Below are positions 1 to 7,595 of a stretch of 64,000 nucleotides of DNA, in pieces. The notes beneath the pieces were generated by a model, which searched no databases, was not told the DNA's origin, and worked only from the letters and a program-made list of their open reading frames with translations. The stretch spans positions 372,001 to 436,000 of the forward strand of contig JABAKE010000002.1 in assembly GCA_019779905.1 (NCBI GenBank), given 5' to 3'. Made by a program: the position numbers and the translations under genes. The stretch is from Modestobacter lapidis (lineage in GTDB: Bacteria; Actinomycetota; Actinomycetes; Mycobacteriales; Geodermatophilaceae). Positions within the stretch are counted from its first letter, which is position 1. Each line of letters starts with the position of its first letter.

Positions 1-58
1 ACGTCCCGGCCGCCGGGCCGGGTCACTGCCCACGCGGGCGCCGCAGGTGCGGCCGTGC

Positions 59-970
59 TCATCCCGGGACCGCGATCGTCCCCACGGCGACCGGGAGCAC
101 CCGGCCGCTGACCGTCGCGGCGGTGGCCACCCCGGCGGCCACGGTCACCGAGCAGGCGAGCACCGAGGGGCGGCCCATCGCCTCGCCCTGGTGGACCGTG
201 TACTCCGTCGTCCCGTCGGCGGCGACCAGGCCGGTGGCGGCCAGCCACACCCCGGTGCCCAGCGCGGCCGAGCCGGTGGCCGGGTCCTCGCCCCAGCGCA
301 GGTCGGCGGCGAAGACGCGGGCCCGCACGGTGCGGGAGGCGGCGTCCCAGGACAGCACCGACACGCCCTCCCCCACGCCCAGCCGGTTCAGGGCGGCGCG
401 GTCCGGCCGGGCCCGGTCCACCGCGTCGGGGTGGACGGCGAGGTGGGCGAACGGCAGCCCGCAGCCGGCGACGAGCACCGGCACCCCGGCCAGGTCCGCG
501 ACGGCCAGCCCGAAGGCGGTGGCCAGATCGGCGGGGTCGGGACCGGGCTCGACCGTGGCCGGACCGCCGCCGAGGGTGGCGCCGCCGTCGTCCACGGTCA
601 GGTCGACGACGCCGACGCCGCACTCCTGCCGGAGCCGGCCGGCGGGCAGCCGACCGGCGCGGACCAGGGTGTGCGCCGCTCCGACGCTGGGGTGCCCGGC
701 GAAGGGCAGCTCGGCGAACGGCGTGAAGATCCGGACCCGGTAGTCAGCGGTCGGATCGGTCGGGGCGCAGAGGAACGACGTCTCCGAGAGGTGGAACTCG
801 AAGGCGAGCGCCTGGCACTGCCCGGTGGTCAGGAAGTCGGCGTCGAAGACGACGGCGAGGGGATTGCCGGCGAACGGTCGCGGCGCGAACACGTCCACGA
901 CCTCGTAGGAGAGCCGGTCGGCTGCGGAGGACGCCACGGCGGCGACGGTAGCCGCAGCGCGCACCGCCAC
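59..970 (-). CDS. PhzF-family isomerase/epimerase-like protein
   Basis: A 303-residue protein of the PhzF (diaminopimelate-epimerase fold) family, which carries out proton-transfer isomerisations on small metabolites; the real substrate is unknown. Seen in the sequence: the family start block YEVVDVFAPRPFAGNPLAVV (about residues 22-41), the SET segment after FEFHLSE that carries the usual catalytic glutamate region, and FAGHPSVGAAHTL and GEDPATGSA glycine-rich ligand loops. The listed start is a GTG at 970, but the first 20 residues are Ala/Val-rich and family similarity only begins at LSYEVV, so a later start is possible. It runs divergently from the VapBC pair. No phenazine pathway genes are nearby, so the role need not be phenazine related. 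Confidence 0.88.
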   Translation of the reverse strand: MAVRAAATVAAVASSAADRLSYEVVDVFAPRPFAGNPLAVVFDADFLTTGQCQALAFEFHLSETSFLCAPTDPTADYRVRIFTPFAELPFAGHPSVGAAHTLVRAGRLPAGRLRQECGVGVVDLTVDDGGATLGGGPATVEPGPDPADLATAFGLAVADLAGVPVLVAGCGLPFAHLAVHPDAVDRARPDRAALNRLGVGEGVSVLSWDAASRTVRARVFAADLRWGEDPATGSAALGTGVWLAATGLVAADGTTEYTVHQGEAMGRPSVLACSVTVAAGVATAATVSGRVLPVAVGTIAVPG

Positions 971-999
971 GGGAACCGGACGGGACAGCGATCCTGCCG

Positions 1000-1029
1000 G
1001 TAGCGCTGTTTCAGCGCTTGCAGCGCTAC
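1000..1029. promoter_or_regulatory. Inverted-repeat operator ahead of vapBC
   Basis: GTAGCGCTG (1000-1008) and CAGCGCTAC (1021-1029) form a perfect 9-bp inverted repeat with a 12-bp spacer, and a third CAGCGCT half-site (1012-1018) sits between them. The right arm ends 9 bp before the antitoxin GTG at 1039. VapBC complexes typically bind such repeats to repress their own operon, so this is the likely autoregulatory operator; it also lies just upstream of the divergent phzF-like gene. Confidence 0.7.
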
Positions 1030-1038
1030 ACTGAATGC

Positions 1039-1281
1039 GTGGCCACTGTCCAGATCCGCGGAGTTCCCGACGATGTCCACCGGATCCTCCGCCGGCGGGC
1101 CGCTGGAGCCGGGTTGAGCCTGCAGGAGTTCCTGCTCGCTGAGGTCGTCGACGGTGCCCGTTCGCCGGCGCCGGCAGAACTGGTGGCCGAGATCGATCAG
1201 CAGCTCGCCCGGGGTGCCGGCCACGGTTTCAGCTCGGTGGCCTCCGCGGAGTTCGTCCGCGCCGACCGCGACCAGCGGTGA
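1039..1281 (+). CDS. VapB/FitA-type antitoxin
   Basis: An 80-residue antitoxin starting at GTG 1039. An earlier in-frame start at 1018 would put coding sequence into the operator repeat, so the later one is preferred. The N-terminus VATVQIRGVPDDVHRIL followed by RRRAAGAGLSLQEFLLAEV is the ribbon-helix-helix DNA-binding pattern of FitA-like antitoxins: a beta strand with alternating residues, then two helices. The C-terminal tail should wrap the toxin. The stop codon overlaps the toxin start (GTGA at 1278-1281), so the two are translationally coupled. It would neutralise the PIN ribonuclease and repress the operon as a complex. Confidence 0.85.
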   Translation: MATVQIRGVPDDVHRILRRRAAGAGLSLQEFLLAEVVDGARSPAPAELVAEIDQQLARGAGHGFSSVASAEFVRADRDQR

Positions 1282-1691
1282 GAGTTCTCGACGCGTCGGT
1301 GGTCACGGACGCCGTGGCCGTCTCCGGGATCGACGGCGAGCAGGCCCGCCGCCTGCTCGCCGCTGAGTCCTGGCTGCACGCCCCGGCGATGCTGACCGTC
1401 GAGGTGACGTCTGCCCTGCGCGCGATGGCGATCCGCGGTTTCCTCGACCAGGCGGACGCGCTGGAAGCTGCGAGTCGGGTCGCCCGGGTCCGCACCCGCC
1501 GCTACCCCTTTGAGCCGTTCCTCCCGCGGGCGTGGGAAATGAGAGACAACGTGACGCCCTACGACGCCTGGTACGTGGCGCTCGCCGAGGCGCTGGGCAC
1601 CACGCTGGTCACCAGCGACGCCCGGCTGCGCCGCGCCGACGGCCCCCGCTGCCCGATCCTCAGCCCGGCGGAGGCACTGGCGGCGGGCTGA
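1278..1691 (+). CDS. VapC-type PIN-domain ribonuclease toxin
   Basis: A 137-residue PIN-domain protein, the toxin of the pair. VapC proteins cleave tRNA or rRNA in a Mg2+-dependent way and arrest growth. The acidic catalytic set is complete: D5 (VLDASVV), E42 (TVEVTSAL), D96 (TPYDAWYVALAE) and D114 (TSDARLRR). Length and motif spacing are normal for VapC, so the gene looks intact. It overlaps the antitoxin gene by 4 bp and is followed 50 bp later by the unrelated MgtE_N/CBS gene. Its exact RNA target cannot be read from sequence. Confidence 0.9.
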   Translation: MRVLDASVVTDAVAVSGIDGEQARRLLAAESWLHAPAMLTVEVTSALRAMAIRGFLDQADALEAASRVARVRTRRYPFEPFLPRAWEMRDNVTPYDAWYVALAEALGTTLVTSDARLRRADGPRCPILSPAEALAAG

Positions 1692-1741
1692 CCAGCGCGG
1701 TCGACCGGATCACCCGACCGGCGGCGGTAGCCTTCCCAGTC

Positions 1742-2980
1742 GTGACGACGGTGACGAGGGCGTACGTCTCGCGGATCGCGGGGCTCCCCGTCTTCGACCC
1801 CAACGGCGACCGGGTCGGCAAGGTGCGCGACGTCGTCGTGGCGCTGCGGGTGGGCACCGCACCGCCCCGCGCCCTGGGCATGATCATCGAGGTCGTCGCC
1901 CGCCGCCGGATCTTCTGCCCCATCGGCCGGGTCACCGGGATGGACGCCAGCTCCGTGGTGCTGTCCTCGGGCACGCTCAACCTCAAGCGCTTCGAGCAGC
2001 GCGCCGGCGAGACGCTGGTGCTCGGCGAGCTGCTCGACCGCTCGGTGACGATCAGCGAGACCGGCCGGCCGGCCACCGTCGTCGACGCGGCGATCGAGCA
2101 GACCCGCACCGGCGACTGGGTGCTCTCCCGGCTCGCCGTCCAGGAGCCCGGCCGGCTGGGCCGGCGCGGGCAGCTGCACCAGTTCGCCTGGGACGAGATC
2201 AGCGGGCTCGCCCTGCCGCAGACCCGGCAGAGCGCCGAGACGCTCATCGCCACCTACCGGGAGCTGAACGCCGCCGACGCCGCGCACGCCCTGCAGGACC
2301 TGCCCATCAAGCGGCGGCACGAGGTCGCCGAGGCGATGGACGACCAGCGGCTGGCCGACGTGCTCGGCGAGCTGCCGGGGGGCGAGCAGATCGTCATCCT
2401 CGGCACCCTGGAGGAGGGCCGGGCGGCCGACGTCCTCGAGGTGATGGACCCCGACGACGCCGCCGACCTGCTGTCGGAGCTGTCGAACGTCGACCGCAAC
2501 CGGCTGCTGGAGCTCATGGAGCCCGACGAGGCGGAGCCCGTCCGCCAGCTGCTGAAGTACTCCGAGGACACCGCCGGCGGAATCATGACCAGCGAGCCGG
2601 TGATCCTCACCCCGGACGCGACGATCGCCGAGGCGCTGGCCCGGGTACGCGCCCCCGAGCTGACCCCCTCGCTGGCCAGCCAGGTCTACGTCTGCCGCCC
2701 GCCCTCGGGCACCCCCACCGGCCGCTACCTCGGGCTGGCGCACATCCAGCGACTGCTCCGGGAACCTCCGTCGACCCTGGTCAGTGGCGTGCTCGACGAC
2801 CTCGAGCCGCTGCACCCCGAGGCCCCGCTGGGCGAGGTGACCCGCTACTTCGCCACCTACAACCTGGTGGCCGCCCCGGTCGTCGACCCGCAGGGCCGGC
2901 TGGTGGGCGCGGTCAGCGTCGACGACGTCCTGGACCACCTGCTGCCCGACGACTGGCGCGAGCGGGCCCGCCGTGGCTGA
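1742..2980 (+). CDS. PRC-barrel/MgtE_N/CBS-domain cytosolic protein
   Basis: A 412-residue soluble protein with an N-terminal PRC-barrel-like region (about 8-150), an MgtE intracellular N domain of acidic helical repeats (about 160-280, with RRHEVAEAMDD and DPDDAADLLSEL) and a CBS pair (about 283-400). It matches the sensor half of MgtE magnesium channels but has no membrane segments, so it is not itself a transporter. GTG 1742 is chosen because the sequence upstream is vapC read in another frame. The stop overlaps the next start by 8 bp, making an operon with the DUF1003 membrane protein. The same order occurs in mycobacteria near mrp. Sensing of Mg2+ or nucleotides is inference from the domains. 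Confidence 0.88.
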   Translation: MTTVTRAYVSRIAGLPVFDPNGDRVGKVRDVVVALRVGTAPPRALGMIIEVVARRRIFCPIGRVTGMDASSVVLSSGTLNLKRFEQRAGETLVLGELLDRSVTISETGRPATVVDAAIEQTRTGDWVLSRLAVQEPGRLGRRGQLHQFAWDEISGLALPQTRQSAETLIATYRELNAADAAHALQDLPIKRRHEVAEAMDDQRLADVLGELPGGEQIVILGTLEEGRAADVLEVMDPDDAADLLSELSNVDRNRLLELMEPDEAEPVRQLLKYSEDTAGGIMTSEPVILTPDATIAEALARVRAPELTPSLASQVYVCRPPSGTPTGRYLGLAHIQRLLREPPSTLVSGVLDDLEPLHPEAPLGEVTRYFATYNLVAAPVVDPQGRLVGAVSVDDVLDHLLPDDWRERARRG

Positions 2981-3524
2981 CGCCGAGCGGCGTGCCGACC
3001 TGCGGCTGGACCAGCCCCGCGGGGCCCGTGGGGTGGGCAGCTTCCTGCGGCTGGACCCCGACGCGGTGGGGCGCTTCGCCGAGGGGATCGCCCGCTTCCT
3101 GGGCACCGGCCGGTTCCTCGCCGTCCAGACGCTGATCGTCATCATCTGGATCGTGTTGAACGTGGCCGCGGTCAACCTGCGCTGGGACCCCTACCCCTTC
3201 ATCCTGCTCAACCTGGCCTTCTCCACCCAGGCCGCCTACGCCGCGCCGCTGATCCTGCTGGCCCAGAACCGGCAGGCCGACCGCGACCGAGTGCAGTCCG
3301 AGGAGGACCGGGCGCGGTCGGCGAGCACCCGCGCCGACACCGAGTACCTCGCCCGCGAGCTGGCCTCGCTGCGGGTGTCGGTCGGTGAGCTGGCCACCCG
3401 CGACTTCATCCGCAGCGAGCTGAGCCGGCTGGTGCCCGAGGACCCGGAGGACGACGGCGCGGACCGCCGGAAGAAGGGCGGGAAGAAGCGCCGCGACGCC
3501 GCTCCCGACGGGGTTCCCGGATGA
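2973..3524 (+). CDS. DUF1003 membrane protein
   Basis: A 183-residue protein starting at GTG 2973 inside the end of the MgtE_N/CBS gene. Two hydrophobic segments (about 46-68 and 74-97, around FLAVQTLIVIIWIVLNV and PFILLNLAFSTQAAYAAPLI) carry the DUF1003 signature, including the WDPYPFILLN turn. A charged, probably coiled-coil region follows, with a Lys/Arg-rich tail. Its function is unknown; constant pairing with an MgtE_N/CBS protein in actinobacteria suggests a small membrane partner in ion homeostasis, which is inference. The stop overlaps the SDR start by 4 bp (ATGA). Confidence 0.88.
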   Translation: MADAERRADLRLDQPRGARGVGSFLRLDPDAVGRFAEGIARFLGTGRFLAVQTLIVIIWIVLNVAAVNLRWDPYPFILLNLAFSTQAAYAAPLILLAQNRQADRDRVQSEEDRARSASTRADTEYLARELASLRVSVGELATRDFIRSELSRLVPEDPEDDGADRRKKGGKKRRDAAPDGVPG

Positions 3525-4279
3525 GCGCCGCCGGCCGGCCGGTCACCGTCGTCACCGGCGCCAGCCGGGGCATCGGTGCAGCGACCGCCGTGCGGCTGGC
3601 CGCCGCCGGGCACGCCGTCGTGGTCAACCACCGGCGCTCCCCCGCCGACGCCGAGACCGTGGCCCGGCGGGTCCGCGCCGCCGGCGGGCGCTGTCTGGTG
3701 GTGGCCGCCGACGTGACCCGCGAGGACGACGTCGACCGGCTCTTCGCCGATGCCGCCGCGGAACTGGGCCCGGTCACCGGGCTGGTCAACAACGCGGGTG
3801 CGACGCTGCACGTCGGCGACCTGGCCGACACCCCGGTCGCGGTCGTCCGCTCGGTGATCGACGTCAACCTCGTGGGGCCGGTGCTGTGCGTGCGGGCCGC
3901 GGCCCGCGTGCTCTCCACCCGCCACGGTGGCCCCGGTGGCGCGATCGTCAACGTCTCCTCCTCGGCCGCCACCCTCGGCGCGCCGCACGAGTACGTGCAC
4001 TACGCCGCGGCGAAGGCCGGCGTGGATGCGCTCACGGTGGGGCTGGCCAAGGAACTCGCCGACGACGGCATCCGGGTCAACGCCGTGGCCCCCGGCCTGG
4101 TCCGCACCGGCATCCACGCCGACGCCGGCGATCCGGGCCGGCTCGGGCGCGTGGTCGCGCGCATCCCGGCCGGGCGGCCGGGCGAGCCGGAGGAGCCGGC
4201 CGCCGCGATCGCCTGGCTGCTGGGGCCCGAGGCGTCCTACGTCACCGGAGCGGTGCTCCGGGTGGCCGGCGGCCTGTAG
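3521..4279 (+). CDS. Short-chain dehydrogenase/reductase
   Basis: A 252-residue classical SDR that would oxidise or reduce a hydroxyl/keto group with NAD(P)(H). Visible motifs are the cofactor loop TGASRGIG (12-19), NNAG (90-93), the active-site Ser near 147-148, and Y161xxxK165 in YAAAKAG. The C-terminal VTGAVLRVAGGL is typical of FabG-like members. The basic pair HRR near residue 37 favours NADP(H). It is the last gene of a three-gene overlapping operon with the MgtE_N/CBS and DUF1003 genes, and its end overlaps the convergent kinase gene by 38 bp. The substrate is not predictable. Confidence 0.9.
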   Translation: MSAAGRPVTVVTGASRGIGAATAVRLAAAGHAVVVNHRRSPADAETVARRVRAAGGRCLVVAADVTREDDVDRLFADAAAELGPVTGLVNNAGATLHVGDLADTPVAVVRSVIDVNLVGPVLCVRAAARVLSTRHGGPGGAIVNVSSSAATLGAPHEYVHYAAAKAGVDALTVGLAKELADDGIRVNAVAPGLVRTGIHADAGDPGRLGRVVARIPAGRPGEPEEPAAAIAWLLGPEASYVTGAVLRVAGGL

Positions 4280-4829
4280 CCCCGACCGCGGCCAGCACGG
4301 CGGCCAGCGGGTCGCCGGTCACGGTGTCGACGATGGTGTGCCGCTCGTGCCACTGGTCGACGTCGCGGTGCTGCACCGCCGTCCAGTCCGGGACGACGTG
4401 CCCGGATAGGTCGGCCGCCCGCTGCTCCACCCGGCGCCGGTGCTCGACCGGGTCGGTGCAGATCAGCCGCACCCAGTGCACCGGTGCGTCGCGCCGGACC
4501 GCCAGGTCGCGGAACGGCCGACGAGAGGCGGCGACCGGGAACACCGCGTCGACGACCACGTCGGTGCCGGCGGCCAGGCAGGTGTCGGCGGCCGCCAGTG
4601 CGAGGACGTACCCGTGTGCCCCGACGTCCGCCGGCGTCGGGACGAGGCCCTGCCGGAGGAGCGCCGCCTCGAAGGCATCGATCCGCAGGTGGGCGGCGCC
4701 GAGCCGGCCGGCCAGGGCCCGGGCGACCGTCGTCTTGCCCACGCCGGGCAGCCCGCCGACCACGAAGAGGCTGCCCGCCGCCGCACCTGGGCGCTCCGGA
4801 TCAGCCGTCCGTGCCCGCGTGGTAGCCAT
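4242..4829 (-). CDS. P-loop (zeta/gluconate-kinase-like) nucleotide-binding kinase
   Basis: A 195-residue P-loop NTPase with Walker A GLPGVGKTT (26-34), a conserved Asp after the first strand (LRIDAFEAALL), a Walker B-like VVVDAVFPVA and an LID-like arginine stretch RRRVEQRAADL. It resembles the AAA_33/zeta-toxin/gluconokinase group of small-molecule kinases. ATG 4829 is chosen; frames further upstream run into the 32-bp palindrome. No antitoxin partner is adjacent, so a metabolic or antibiotic-modifying kinase is as likely as a toxin. It is convergent with the SDR gene and divergent from tetR, so it may share the palindromic operator at 4891-4922. Confidence 0.75.
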   Translation of the reverse strand: MATTRARTADPERPGAAAGSLFVVGGLPGVGKTTVARALAGRLGAAHLRIDAFEAALLRQGLVPTPADVGAHGYVLALAAADTCLAAGTDVVVDAVFPVAASRRPFRDLAVRRDAPVHWVRLICTDPVEHRRRVEQRAADLSGHVVPDWTAVQHRDVDQWHERHTIVDTVTGDPLAAVLAAVGATGRRPPGAPLR

Positions 4830-4890
4830 CGGTCGATGGTGCGACTGCTCCGGACCGCCGGTGGTGTGCCGCGCCGGCGCCGGTGATGAG

Positions 4891-4922
4891 CTGCACACTG
4901 TGCAAGCTTGCACAGTGTGCAG
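4891..4922. promoter_or_regulatory. Perfect 32-bp palindrome, probable TetR operator
   Basis: CTGCACACTGTGCAAG (4891-4906) is followed directly by its exact reverse complement (4907-4922). It lies 21 bp upstream of the tetR GTG and 61 bp from the divergent kinase start. Long dyads in this position are the usual operators of TetR-family repressors. The arms contain nested CACACTGTG half-palindromes, which suggests two overlapping dimer sites. Confidence 0.8.
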
Positions 4923-4943
4923 TGACGGTGGATTCTCCTTTCC

Positions 4944-5552
4944 GTGGCGGAACGGGGACTACGCGAGCGGAAGAAGGCGGACACCCGCTCCGCGCTGGCC
5001 GACGCCACCCTCCGGCTGGCGGCCGACCGCGGCTGGGAGCAGGTCACCGTCGAGGCGATCACCGACGCCGCCGGCGTCTCCTACCGGACGTTCTTCAACC
5101 ACTTCTCCGCCAAGGAGGAGGCGCTGCTGCTCCCCGGCGGGGACGACCAGCCGCGGCTGTCCGCCCGGCTGCGGGACCAGCCGGCGGACATCGCGGTGCT
5201 CGACGCCGTCCGGGCCGCGCTGCACGACGAGCTGGCCGACCTGGAGACCGACCCGGGCGCGCTGCGCAACCGGATGACCGTCGTGCTGGGCAACCCGTCG
5301 CTGCTCCCCCGGCTGGTCGAGATGGGCGCCACCGACGAGCGCGAGCTCGCCCAGGCCATCGCCGAGCGCACCGGCCAGGACGTCGAGGCCGATCTCCACC
5401 CCGCCCTGCTGGCCGCCGTCCTCTCCGCCACCGTGCGGGTGGTGCTGGGCCGCTGGCACCTCCAGGACGGCGCCACCCCGCTGACCACGCTGGCCGACGA
5501 GGCGCTGCGCGCCCTGGCCGGCGGCCTGCCGGCGCCTCCGCCGGCCGGCTGA
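4944..5552 (+). CDS. TetR-family transcriptional repressor
   Basis: A 202-residue regulator with the standard TetR N-terminal helix-turn-helix (about 10-56: RSALADATLRLAADRGWEQV, then EAITDAAGVSYRTFFNHFSAKEEAL). The C-terminal ligand domain is divergent, as is usual. The GTG start at 4944 follows a weak purine-rich stretch. It lies directly upstream of an MFS drug exporter in the same direction and has a perfect palindrome just before its start. The natural reading is a repressor that controls itself and the exporter and releases DNA on binding the exported compound; the ligand is unknown. Confidence 0.92.
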   Translation: MAERGLRERKKADTRSALADATLRLAADRGWEQVTVEAITDAAGVSYRTFFNHFSAKEEALLLPGGDDQPRLSARLRDQPADIAVLDAVRAALHDELADLETDPGALRNRMTVVLGNPSLLPRLVEMGATDERELAQAIAERTGQDVEADLHPALLAAVLSATVRVVLGRWHLQDGATPLTTLADEALRALAGGLPAPPPAG

Positions 5553-5562
5553 ACCGCCGTTC

Positions 5563-5616
5563 CCACCCGCACTGCCATCCCCACCCGCACTGCCATCCCC
5601 ACCCGCACGGCCATCC
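5563..5616. repeat. Three 18-bp tandem repeats in the MFS leader
   Basis: The unit CCACCCGCACTGCCATCC occurs at 5563-5580 and 5581-5598, and with one change at 5599-5616. The array fills the gap between tetR and the MFS gene and ends 17 bp before the exporter ATG at 5634. A Shine-Dalgarno-like AGGAG follows it. It could be a slippage-prone leader or a structured untranslated region. Confidence 0.85.
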
Positions 5617-5633
5617 CCACCGACAGGAGCACC

Positions 5634-7211
5634 ATGACCACGACCGCCGAGACCGGTACCGCCGGGGCGGCCAGCACCCAGGCCGCGATGAGCCGACGGG
5701 AGGTCCTGCAGGCGCTCTCCGGCCTGATGATGGGCATCTTCGTCGCCATCCTGGCCGCGACCGTCGTCTCCAACGCCCTGCCGGTGATCATCGCCGACCT
5801 GGGTGGCAGCCAGTCCATCTACACCTGGGTCGTCACCGCGGAGCTGCTGGCGATGACCGCGAGCGTGCCGCTGTGGGGCAAGCTCGCCGACCTGGTCAGC
5901 CAGAAGCTGCTGGTCCAGCTCTCCCTGGGGCTGTTCGTCGCCGGCTCGCTGCTGGCCGGGTTCGCCCAGGACACCGAGACGCTCATCGTCGCCCGCGTCA
6001 TCCAGGGCGTCGGCGCCGGTGGCCTCACCGCGCTCGTCCAGATCGTGATGGCGGCGATGATCCCGCCGCGCGAGCTGGGCCGCTACGCCGGCATCTTCGG
6101 CGCCGTGTTCGCCGTCGCCACCGTCGCCGGGCCGCTGATCGGCGGCGTCATCGTCGACACCTCGTGGCTGGGCTGGCGCTGGTGCTTCTTCATGGGCGTG
6201 CCGTTCGCGCTGCTCGCGATCGTGCTGCTGCAGAAGACGCTGAAGCTGAAGCAGGTCCGGCGCGGCGACGTGCAGATCGACTGGCTCGGCGCGCTGCTGA
6301 TCACCGCCGGGGTCAGCACCCTGCTCATCTGGGTGACCCTGGCCGGCAACGACTTCGACTGGCTGTCCGGAACGACCGCGCTGATGGTCGGCGCCTCCGT
6401 GGCGCTGCTGGCGCTGGCCGTGCTCGTCGAGTCCAAGGTGGCCGAGCCGGTCATCCCGCTGGACATCTTCCGCAACCGCACGGTCGCCCTCACCACGCTT
6501 GCCAGTGCCCTGGTCGGCATCGCGATGTTCGGCGGCACGGTGTTCCTGTCGCAGTACTTCCAGATCTCGCTGGGCTACTCCCCCACCGAGGCCGGGCTGC
6601 TCTCGCTGCCGATGATCGGCGGCCTGCTGGTCTCCTCGACGGTGGCCGGTGCGCTGATCACCAGGACCGGCACCTGGAAGCGGTTCCTCGTCGCGGGCGG
6701 GATCCTGATGACGCTCGGCTTCGGGCTGCTGGCCACGATCGACGCGCAGACCCCGATCTGGATGCTCGGCACCTTCATGGTCGTGCTCGGCGTCGGCGTC
6801 GGGCTGCTCATGCAGAACCTCGTCCTCGCGGCGCAGAACGACGTCCCGGCCCGTGAGCTGGGCTCGGCGACGTCCGTGCTGTCGTTCTTCCGCAGCCTCG
6901 GCGGCACCATCGGCGTCAGCGTGCTCGGCGCGGTGCTCGCCGGCCGGGTGGCCAGTGACCTCAGCGTGCTCGGTGGCGGCTCCGAGGGCGGCGAGACCGC
7001 GGTCCCCGACATCTCCACGCTCCCGCCGGAGGTCGCGGTCGTGGTGCAGGACGCCTACGGCAACGCCACCGCCGAGCTGTTCTTGATCGCCACCCCGCTG
7101 GCCGCGCTGGCCCTGCTGGTCGTGCTGTTCATCAAGGAGAAGCCGCTGAAGACCACGTCGGGTGCGGAGCGGCTGGCCGAGGAGCAGGCGCAGCTGCCGC
7201 TCGCGCACTGA
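5634..7211 (+). CDS. DHA2-family MFS multidrug exporter (EmrB/QacA type)
   Basis: A 525-residue integral membrane protein with about 14 predicted transmembrane segments, the usual number for DHA2 drug:proton antiporters. Typical features are the first helix with ILAATVVSNALPVIIADLGG, the motif A-like GKLADLVSQK, the motif C-like GPLIGGVIVD, and the late LGSATSVLSFFRSLGGTIGVSVLGAV. The ATG at 5634 is preceded by AGGAG. It lies downstream of tetR and is probably induced by the exported drug. A very strong hairpin follows the stop codon. The specific substrates are not predictable. Confidence 0.93.
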   Translation: MTTTAETGTAGAASTQAAMSRREVLQALSGLMMGIFVAILAATVVSNALPVIIADLGGSQSIYTWVVTAELLAMTASVPLWGKLADLVSQKLLVQLSLGLFVAGSLLAGFAQDTETLIVARVIQGVGAGGLTALVQIVMAAMIPPRELGRYAGIFGAVFAVATVAGPLIGGVIVDTSWLGWRWCFFMGVPFALLAIVLLQKTLKLKQVRRGDVQIDWLGALLITAGVSTLLIWVTLAGNDFDWLSGTTALMVGASVALLALAVLVESKVAEPVIPLDIFRNRTVALTTLASALVGIAMFGGTVFLSQYFQISLGYSPTEAGLLSLPMIGGLLVSSTVAGALITRTGTWKRFLVAGGILMTLGFGLLATIDAQTPIWMLGTFMVVLGVGVGLLMQNLVLAAQNDVPARELGSATSVLSFFRSLGGTIGVSVLGAVLAGRVASDLSVLGGGSEGGETAVPDISTLPPEVAVVVQDAYGNATAELFLIATPLAALALLVVLFIKEKPLKTTSGAERLAEEQAQLPLAH

Positions 7212-7229
7212 TCCAGCCCCTGATCGACC

Positions 7230-7265
7230 AGCTGCCGTGGCCCCGCCCCCGGGGCCACGGCAGCT
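7230..7265. terminator. Bidirectional hairpin between MFS gene and azlD
   Basis: AGCTGCCGTGGCCCC (7230-7244) pairs perfectly with 7251-7265 across a 6-nt loop. It sits between two converging genes (MFS ending at 7211, azlD ending at 7278), so it can stop transcription from both sides. Confidence 0.85.
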
Positions 7266-7277
7266 CGTCGTCCGGGA

Positions 7278-7595
7278 TCAGCCGCCGACGGCGTGCACCA
7301 GCGCACCGGCTCCGCCGGCCAGCACCAGGACGACGATGAACGGCGCCCGCAGCGCCAGTGCCAGCGCGGCAACCGCCAGCCCGACCAGCCGCCCGTCCAG
7401 CACGACCGCGCTGCCCGAGGTGGCCGCCTGCACCGCGACCAGCGCGGCCAGCAGCGCCGCGGGCACGAAGTCCACGACCCGGGACACCCACGGCTGTTCC
7501 ACCCAGGCCGCGGGTACCGACAATCCGGCCAGCTTCAGCAGGTAGCAGCCCAGCGAACCGGCGAGCACGACGGCCCACAGCGTCCCGTCGCTCAT
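7278..7595 (-). CDS. azlD: AzlD-family branched-chain amino acid exporter subunit
   Basis: A 105-residue hydrophobic protein with about four membrane segments, the small partner of AzlC in branched-chain amino acid (and azaleucine) export. The ATG at 7595 overlaps the azlC stop (ATGA at 7592-7595), so translation is coupled. Recognisable family segments are LLKLAGLSVP near the first helix, RVVDFVPAALLAALVAVQA in the middle and the alternating hydrophobic C-terminus ALRAPFIVVLVLAGGAGALV. Longer in-frame starts would run through azlC and are rejected. It is the last gene of the operon, closed by the hairpin at 7230-7265. Confidence 0.88.
   Translation of the reverse strand: MSDGTLWAVVLAGSLGCYLLKLAGLSVPAAWVEQPWVSRVVDFVPAALLAALVAVQAATSGSAVVLDGRLVGLAVAALALALRAPFIVVLVLAGGAGALVHAVGG

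Noticed and set aside
1-58. Gene fragment at the left edge
   Set aside because: The first 58 bases after the phzF-like stop contain only a GC-rich potential hairpin; nothing can be assigned.
47-1003. Long open frames on the strand opposite phzF, and similar long Arg/Pro/Gly-rich frames across the window
   Set aside because: They mirror real genes in another frame, have low-complexity composition and no family motifs; expected in DNA of this GC content.
4242-4829. Zeta-toxin call for the P-loop kinase
   Set aside because: The fold is similar, but there is no epsilon-type antitoxin next to it and metabolic kinases share these motifs.
4959-7208. 749-residue Gln/Glu/Gly-rich frame opposite tetR and the MFS gene
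   Set aside because: Antisense shadow of two well-supported genes; no ribosome site or domain.
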